Shown: piece by piece, positions 57,036 to 64,000 of the stretch
How positions within the stretch are numbered: position 1 is the stretch's first letter
Layout of the letters: the number at the start of each line of letters is the position of its first letter
Source of the DNA: Aurantimicrobium minutum
GTDB lineage: Bacteria; Actinomycetota; Actinomycetes; Actinomycetales; Microbacteriaceae
Reading direction: 5' to 3'
Assembly (NCBI RefSeq): GCF_029894165.1
Contig: NZ_JARXXU010000001.1
Coordinates: 1,550,001-1,614,000 of the forward strand
Length of the DNA stretch: 64,000 nt
Program-made: the position numbers and the translations under genes
The notes under the pieces: generated by a model
Databases searched by the model: none
Seen by the model: only the letters and a program-made list of their open reading frames with translations
What the model was told of the DNA's origin: nothing

Positions 57036-58175
57036 TTACTGGAAGGATTTCATCGTATCGAGGACGCGCTTCACCTGCTCATCTGACATTCCGGGCCACA
57101 GAGGCAAACGTGCTAAACGGCCAGAGAAAGAATCTGTCTTGTCCATAGAGCCGTGGACTCGTCCATACTTCACTCCAGCAGGACTGGAATGCAACGGAAC
57201 GTAATGGAATGTCCCAATAACCCCGCGAGAACGAAGGTGCGCAAGGAGAGCATCACGCTTGTATTGGTCAGGCATCAACACAAAGAATACATGCGCGGCA
57301 TGGACGCCTTCAGGCGGGGACATCAACGTCGCAGAGTGTTCTGCAGCCCACTCAACGAGCTCAGACTGATAGGTGTTCCAAATCGAAAAACGCTTCTTTT
57401 GAATGTTTTCGAATTCATCCAGCTGTGCATCAAGCACTGCGGCGTTGAGTTCGGAGGGCAGGAAACTCGAACCCCATTCGACCCAGGTGTATTTGTCCAC
57501 CTGTCCGCGCAAAAATTTGGAACGGTTCGTTCCCTTTTCTCGCATAATTTCTGCCGCTTCTACAAGAGCGGGGTCGTTGATAAGTATCGCACCACCTTCA
57601 CCGCAGTGGATATTTTTGGTGTCATGGAAACTTTGTATTGCTACTGAACCAATAGTCCCGAGAGTTCCAAATCTGGTTTCTACCGCCAGCCCATGTGCGT
57701 TGTCTTCGATGACAGGAATGTTGTGATCACGAGAAATCGCCATGATGGCATCCATGTTTACCGGAACACCGCCGTAGTGCATGACGGAGATGGCCTTTGT
57801 CTTTGGCGTTATCGCCGCTTTAACGAGCGCTGGGTCGATATTCCCGGTGTCACCTTCGATATCCACAAATACCGGCATTCCCCCCGCGGCAACGATGGAA
57901 GCTGCGCCGGAAGAAAAAGTGAAGCTCGGCACGATAACTTCATCACCAGGGCCAACGTGCAACAGTCTCACTGCCATCTCAAGTGCTGCGGTACCAGAGG
58001 TCGTAAGGAGGACATTCTTCGATCCAGTGAGTTTACTGAGTTTGTGGGTAGCAGAAGAAGTGAAGGGTCCATCACCGTGAATATGATCAGAGTTAATCAC
58101 GGTAATAAGGTTTTCGGTTGCTAAGGGTACGCGGAACGGCTCGGAAAACAGGATGTTTTCGGTGTTAGTACTCAT
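57036..58175 (-). CDS. wecE: DegT/DnrJ/EryC1 family aminotransferase, WecE/RffA-like
   Basis: A 379-residue PLP sugar aminotransferase. TTSGTAALEMAVRLLHVGPGDEVIVPSFTF opens the core (landmark SGTAALEMA), the PLP lysine lies in SFHDTKNIHCGEGGA, and HVFFVLMPD is typical of the family. WecE/RffA enzymes make dTDP-4-amino-4,6-dideoxygalactose from the 4-keto sugar with glutamate; other keto-sugars are possible. No dTDP-glucose synthesis genes (rmlA/B) are in the window. It lies upstream of two glycosyltransferase genes. Confidence 0.85.
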   Translation of the reverse strand: MSTNTENILFSEPFRVPLATENLITVINSDHIHGDGPFTSSATHKLSKLTGSKNVLLTTSGTAALEMAVRLLHVGPGDEVIVPSFTFSSGAASIVAAGGMPVFVDIEGDTGNIDPALVKAAITPKTKAISVMHYGGVPVNMDAIMAISRDHNIPVIEDNAHGLAVETRFGTLGTIGSVAIQSFHDTKNIHCGEGGAILINDPALVEAAEIMREKGTNRSKFLRGQVDKYTWVEWGSSFLPSELNAAVLDAQLDEFENIQKKRFSIWNTYQSELVEWAAEHSATLMSPPEGVHAAHVFFVLMPDQYKRDALLAHLRSRGVIGTFHYVPLHSSPAGVKYGRVHGSMDKTDSFSGRLARLPLWPGMSDEQVKRVLDTMKSFQ

Positions 58176-58260
58176 TGCATTACCCCATCATGTGACAAAG
58201 ATTTCCTAGACCCCGAGTCTAGAGCTCCGCGGTAAACAGAGAGTGAATAAGTCCCTAGTT

Positions 58261-59340
58261 TTAGGCTTGATTGCCCAATGCAGACAGTCGCGATTCTTCA
58301 TCAGCGGTAATGCACGACTGCACGACTGGCTCAAGTGCACCATCCATGACACGGTCCAAGTCATAGGACTTGTAGCCAGTGCGGTGGTCCGCAATGCGGT
58401 TCTCCGGGAAGTTGTAGGTGCGAATGCGTTCTGATCGGTCCACGGTTCGGATCTGTTCTTTACGCGCGGCACTGGCTTCCGCCATTGCTTCTTCCTGCTG
58501 ACGAGCAAGTATTCGTGCACGCAGCACGCGCATACCCGCTTCGCGGTTTTGCAGCTGGCTCTTCTCGTTCTGCATGGAGACCACGATGCCGGTAGGAAGG
58601 TGGGTAATACGCACAGCAGAGTCCGTCGTGTTCACCGACTGTCCACCAGGACCACTCGAGCGATAGACATCAATCTTGAGGTCGTTCTGGTTGATCGACA
58701 CTTCTTCAGGCTCGTCTACTTCGGGGAAGACCAACACACCTGCAGCTGAGGTGTGAATGCGTCCCTGAGACTCCGTTGCGGGCACGCGCTGAACGCGGTG
58801 CACACCGCCCTCGAACTTGAGGTGAGCCCAGACGCCCTGTGCAGGGTCGTTCGAGTTGCCCTTGATGGCAACTTGAACGTCCTTGAAACCACCCAGGTCA
58901 GACTCGGTCTTATCCAGAACTTCTGTTTTCCAACCCTTGGACTCGGCATAGTGCAGATACATGCGCAGCAGGTCAGCGACGAAGAGTTGGCTTTCTGCGC
59001 CACCTTCACCGCCCTTGATTTCCATGATCACGTCACGGCCATCATCGGGGTCGCGAGGAATCAGCAAACGGCGCAGCTTTTCTTGTGCTCCAGGAATGGC
59101 TTCCTCGAGTGCAGGAATCTCAGCAGCGAATGCCTCGTCTTCCTTGGCTAGTTCCTTGGCAGCAGCGAGATCCTCTTCGAGTGCGGTTAAACGCTCGTAA
59201 GCAATCTTGATCTGGCTGATTTCGGCATAACGACGGTTGAGCTTCTTCGAGCGAGACGCGTCAGCGTGCACGGCCGGGTCGGAGAGCTGAACCTGCAGCT
59301 CTTCGTACTCGGCGAGAAGGCCTTGTACAGAAGACAGCAC
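58261..59340 (-). CDS. prfA: Peptide chain release factor 1
   Basis: A 359-residue class I release factor that recognises UAA and UAG. The GGQ motif is in [18 protein letters not shown]. The length and the absence of a frameshift site support RF1 over RF2. Translation starts with GTG at 59340 behind an AAGGAGGA site in the last codons of rho, three bases after the rho stop. It is normally followed by prmC, but here a glycan cluster and cys genes intervene. Confidence 0.96.
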   Translation of the reverse strand: MLSSVQGLLAEYEELQVQLSDPAVHADASRSKKLNRRYAEISQIKIAYERLTALEEDLAAAKELAKEDEAFAAEIPALEEAIPGAQEKLRRLLIPRDPDDGRDVIMEIKGGEGGAESQLFVADLLRMYLHYAESKGWKTEVLDKTESDLGGFKDVQVAIKGNSNDPAQGVWAHLKFEGGVHRVQRVPATESQGRIHTSAAGVLVFPEVDEPEEVSINQNDLKIDVYRSSGPGGQSVNTTDSAVRITHLPTGIVVSMQNEKSQLQNREAGMRVLRARILARQQEEAMAEASAARKEQIRTVDRSERIRTYNFPENRIADHRTGYKSYDLDRVMDGALEPVVQSCITADEESRLSALGNQA

Positions 59341-59343
59341 GGT

Positions 59344-61131
<1,788 letters not shown>

Positions 61132-61380
61132 GAGCTCTCCTTATATGTTTGGCACTCCAGGTTCCAGACCTCAGCCGCTCGCAAGGAGGGTGGGATTCAC
61201 GGGAAGTAGTGCGATGTGTAGAACAGAAGTTCGAATTCGAACTGGTGAATGTTCTGGGAGGCCTTCGCGTGATGACGCGACTTCAACCGGAACACTTTTA
61301 TTCTAGCAGTTTGAGGCTGACCGCCTGCGCTCAGCCTGCGCTGGGCGTGCCCTTGTAGTCTTGAGCCCGGAGAATAACGA

Positions 61381-62244
61381 GTGAACGCGAAGTTAATACC
61401 CCCTGTAGATGTAGCCATCATTACCGTGAGCTACAACTCGAGTGCGCAGTTGGAAAGCTTTCTAGCTTCTGCCGCGGCAACTGTTGCCCACTCCGGACAC
61501 ATCTTTGTCGCTGACAACGCTTCTTGGGATATTGCCACGACGCGGATAGCATGCAAAAAGTTTGGCGCATCGCTAGTTGAGCTTGATTGTAACCTCGGCT
61601 ACGGCGGCGCAATCAATAAAGTCGTTGAGCAGCTTCCCGTGGGAATTGACTTCATCTTTGTTTGCAACCCAGACAGTGTGATCTCACTCGAGACCATCGG
61701 CTACCTCCGCGACCTCCTTGACTCAGATCCACTTATCGGTGCAGCGGGGCCAAAAATTCTCAACGAAGACGGTTCCGTCTATCCGTCAGGAAGGAATATC
61801 CCCTCGCTTCGCAATGGAATTGGCCATGCAATTTTTTCCAATATTTGGCCGTCCAATCCATGGACTAAGCGCTACCACTCGAAAGCTTATCTCCAGGATA
61901 CTACTGTTCTTGTCAGTTGGGTTTCTGGCTCCTGCATGGCGTTCCGAACGGAGACTTTCCGCGCCCTCAACGGCTTTGACGAAGGATATTTCATGTATAT
62001 GGAAGACGTTGACATGGGCTACCGACTCGGCAAGCTCGGTTACCGAGTTCTCTATGTCCCTGAGGTTTCAATTACTCACATCGGTGGAGAATCCACCAAG
62101 GTTGTCAAAAAGGACATGCTGAAAATTCACCATGACTCTGCTATGCGATTTATCGAAAACAAATACAACGGAATTCTGTGGGCACCTGTGAGAGGCGTAA
62201 TTCGCATCGGTTTGGCTACACGTATGTGGCTAACAAAACACTAA
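61381..62244 (+). CDS. Glycosyltransferase family 2 protein, WbbL-like
   Basis: A 287-residue GT2 enzyme. AIITVSYNSSAQLESFL and VADNASWD form the donor-site loop, NLGYGGAINKV and FVCNPDS carry the conserved motif and metal-binding region, and GFDEGYFMYMEDVDMGYRL is the ED-motif typical of rhamnosyltransferases such as WbbL. A GTG start at 61381 fits the beginning of the family. It is divergent from rho across a 249-base gap and convergent with the KAS III gene. Confidence 0.88.
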   Translation: MNAKLIPPVDVAIITVSYNSSAQLESFLASAAATVAHSGHIFVADNASWDIATTRIACKKFGASLVELDCNLGYGGAINKVVEQLPVGIDFIFVCNPDSVISLETIGYLRDLLDSDPLIGAAGPKILNEDGSVYPSGRNIPSLRNGIGHAIFSNIWPSNPWTKRYHSKAYLQDTTVLVSWVSGSCMAFRTETFRALNGFDEGYFMYMEDVDMGYRLGKLGYRVLYVPEVSITHIGGESTKVVKKDMLKIHHDSAMRFIENKYNGILWAPVRGVIRIGLATRMWLTKH

Positions 62245-62345
62245 TTTGCAAGTAATTAAGTTTGTTTACAAAACTCATAATCTAGCTACTTTTCAGTAAA
62301 TTTGAACCAGATCAAAGGCACTTCATGTCGAGCAAGAATCAATTA

Positions 62346-63359
62346 TTATCTCCATTTTACTACCATCCCACCCCAAGAAAGGCCCACACCAAACCCCAGT
62401 AAAAGCACCGTCATTCCTGGTTTTAATTTATCTTCTTCAACTAATTTCGAGAGTGCAATTGGGATTGTCGACGAAACTGTATTACCTATGTCCGACATTG
62501 AGACAATAAATTTTTCATCTTCGATTTCTAATTTTTTGCGAAGGTGGTCGAGCATAAACGCATTTGCTTGGTGGAATACGAATAAATCAATTTCGTCTTT
62601 ACGAACATCGGCTTTGGTAAGAATTTTACCAAGTGCTTCCGGGACAACTTTGATAGTGAAATTGAATATGTCTGGGCCATCCATGTAAAGGTCATATCCG
62701 TTAGAGTTCAATTCCCTCAACATGGGTTCAGACCGTGGTGAAATTGCAGTTCCTTTTCGCAATCCTCCATTTGGAACTATCAAACTTTTTGCGCCAGAAC
62801 CATCCGTTCCATAAGTAATTCCGCTGATAGATTCTCCCGCCGCATCCAGCTCTACCAATGTAGCTGTTGCCGCATCTCCAAAAATAGTCCTGACTGACTT
62901 ATCCGCCTCATTGATAAATTTGGAATATGTATCCGAAGTCAGCACCAAGACATTACTTACTTGCCCTGATTCAACCAGCCCCTTTGCTAGACCGAGCGCG
63001 TAGACATATCCAGAGCAACCTAAAGTGATGTCTGTCGCACCTGATGAAGTAGGTACCCCCAGTTTGTCTTGAATGATGCATGCTGTTGACGGCAAGTAAT
63101 AATCAGGAGTTTGGGTCGAAAGAATTATATACTCGATATCATTTGGGTCAATTTTGTTTTCATGGAAGAGTTTTTTTGCAGCATTAACTGCCATGTCAGA
63201 TGCGAATTCATCAGTTGCGGCGATGTGCCTCGTTGAGATGCCAGTTTTGGCGCTAATTTTCTCAACTGACCATTCAGGAAAAAGTTCAGCGATATCTGAA
63301 TTGGAAAGTATTCTCTCCGGCAGATAGTAGCTAACCGACGAAATTTTGGCCGAATTCAA
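62346..63359 (-). CDS. 3-oxoacyl-ACP synthase III-like enzyme (KAS III/FabH family)
   Basis: A 337-residue thiolase-fold enzyme. The catalytic triad is complete: Cys115 in ITLGCSGYVYA, His263 in FVFHQANAF and Asn293 in IGNTVSSTIP. KAS III enzymes condense an acyl-CoA with malonyl-ACP or transfer acyl groups. The paired ACP gene just upstream and the lack of a fab operon suggest a dedicated acyl pathway, not general fatty-acid synthesis. The gene is much more AT-rich than rho and prfA and is probably acquired. The acyl substrate is unknown. Confidence 0.9.
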   Translation of the reverse strand: MNSAKISSVSYYLPERILSNSDIAELFPEWSVEKISAKTGISTRHIAATDEFASDMAVNAAKKLFHENKIDPNDIEYIILSTQTPDYYLPSTACIIQDKLGVPTSSGATDITLGCSGYVYALGLAKGLVESGQVSNVLVLTSDTYSKFINEADKSVRTIFGDAATATLVELDAAGESISGITYGTDGSGAKSLIVPNGGLRKGTAISPRSEPMLRELNSNGYDLYMDGPDIFNFTIKVVPEALGKILTKADVRKDEIDLFVFHQANAFMLDHLRKKLEIEDEKFIVSMSDIGNTVSSTIPIALSKLVEEDKLKPGMTVLLLGFGVGLSWGGMVVKWR

Positions 63360-63362
63360 TTT

Positions 63363-63593
63363 CTAGTTTCCTACTTGCTTATTAATTAAGTTGAAAAGTT
63401 CGCCGATAGTTTCGCAGTCCGCAAGTGATTCTGAACCAAGCGTCACGCCGAATTGATCATCAATTTCTGCGATAAATTCAACGTTTGCTAAGGAATCCCA
63501 GCCTACTGAAGTCAAGTTGTCATCAAGACTTACTAACGAGACATCTTTCTGAAGAATGTGAGCACATACCTGCATGAAAATATCTTTATTCAT
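63363..63593 (-). CDS. Acyl carrier protein
   Basis: A 76-residue four-helix carrier. The phosphopantetheine attachment site is Ser34 in VGWDSLANVEFIAEID. It differs from standard AcpP in the region around the DSL motif, fitting a pathway-specific carrier. It is three bases upstream of the KAS III gene on the same strand and shares its AT-rich composition. The partner acyltransferase is not in the window. Confidence 0.9.
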   Translation of the reverse strand: MNKDIFMQVCAHILQKDVSLVSLDDNLTSVGWDSLANVEFIAEIDDQFGVTLGSESLADCETIGELFNLINKQVGN

Positions 63594-63742
63594 TTGTTTC
63601 CTGTCTTTAATGCGACTTTTCGATAGAAAAAAAGCAGTTTGCTTTAGTTCGATAATAGCTAAGCCCCCGCAATTGAGTGGTTAAACCTGGCGGTCCTAAA
63701 AAAATTCCAATTTCTGGGGTCAAGATAGCAAAGCTACAAACT

Positions 63743-64000
63743 TCACTTTTTCGCGTGGCTTGAACTGAAGGTGTTCCAAGAGACCGCGCCAGCGAAATCA
63801 ACGGCCAACATCAATTTCCGCCACGGTGACTCTTCATGCTGAGCCACTAATTCGGCTGTGGCAATTCGCTGCGAAGGATCTGAGCACAATACAAGAATTG
63901 ATGGCCCGGCCCCTGAAACAACAGCGGCAAAACCATTCTCACGCAAGACTTTGATCAAGGCACTGGTCTGAGGCATAGCTTCAGCACGGTAGTCCTGGTG
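63743..64000 (-). CDS. thrB: Homoserine kinase, C-terminal part (cut by window edge)
   Basis: The last 86 codons of a GHMP-family kinase that phosphorylates homoserine in threonine synthesis. HQDYRAEAMPQTSAL and AAVVSGAGPSILVL carry the C-terminal family motif (SGAGPS). The N-terminal ATP-binding region lies outside the window. In many actinobacteria thrB is directly upstream of rho; here the ACP, KAS III and glycosyltransferase genes intervene. Confidence 0.92.
   Translation of the reverse strand, partial: HQDYRAEAMPQTSALIKVLRENGFAAVVSGAGPSILVLCSDPSQRIATAELVAQHEESPWRKLMLAVDFAGAVSWNTFSSSHAKK

Overview
The window looks like a chromosomal segment of an actinobacterium, most likely a Microbacteriaceae-type organism of moderate GC content (inference). 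The support is the housekeeping gene order (thrB, rho, prfA, prmC, tsaC, a WecA/TagO-type transferase, an atpI-like gene and atpBEFHAGDC; also DUF177, rpmF, rnc, mutM), an actinobacterial tad pilus locus with an Rv3654c-type protein, an NrtR-controlled nad operon, and an AcoR-like activator without a sigma-54 AAA+ domain. No phage, insertion sequence, rRNA or CRISPR array was seen.

Layout. 1-5.2 kb: catabolic genes (crotonase fragment, aldehyde dehydrogenase, class III CoA-transferase) with a LysR regulator and an AEC carrier. 5.3-10.0 kb: a flavin-dependent two-component monooxygenase module (flavin reductase, luciferase-like monooxygenase, two SDR dehydrogenases) with a divergent GAF/Fis regulator. 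10.1-12.3 kb: AlkA-like DNA glycosylase, tRNA-Lys and alanine dehydrogenase. 12.3-17.0 kb: gcvT-gcvH-gcvP behind a tandem glycine riboswitch. 17.2-24.6 kb: an APC permease, then nrtR-nadA-nadB-nadC-cysteine desulfurase, with a doubled palindromic operator between the two divergent units. 24.6-28.7 kb: small accessory proteins, an IclR regulator and a D-threonine aldolase-like enzyme. 28.7-31.3 kb: mutM, rnc, rpmF, DUF177, tRNA-Leu. 31.4-33.8 kb: two DedA proteins and a PhzF-family enzyme. 33.8-38.3 kb: the tad pilus locus, whose Flp-like pilin frame looks broken. 38.4-39.5 kb: a toxin-antitoxin-like pair (XRE regulator plus nucleotidyltransferase) with a palindromic operator. 39.7-49.6 kb: yaaA, the F1Fo ATP synthase operon, and the atpI-like and WecA-like genes. 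49.6-64.0 kb: the housekeeping run tsaC, prmC, prfA, rho, thrB, split at several junctions by surface-glycan genes, cysK-cysE, a DUF3800-like gene and an AT-rich KAS III plus ACP pair.

Genes that appear to work together: the flavin reductase should supply reduced flavin to the luciferase-like oxygenase, and the SDRs should process the resulting alcohol; the cysteine desulfurase in the nad operon probably supplies sulfur for the NadA iron-sulfur cluster; CysE and CysK form the two-step cysteine pathway; a WecE-like transaminase, several glycosyltransferases, a WecA-like initiator and the KAS III/ACP pair may together build a modified cell-surface glycan.

Points most worth checking: two genes whose reading frames seem to require non-canonical start codons (ATT for the GAF/Fis regulator, CTG for atpB), the TG duplication in the Flp-like pilin gene, the XRE/nucleotidyltransferase pair, the paired NrtR-type operators, and the AT-rich KAS III/ACP insertion between rho and thrB.
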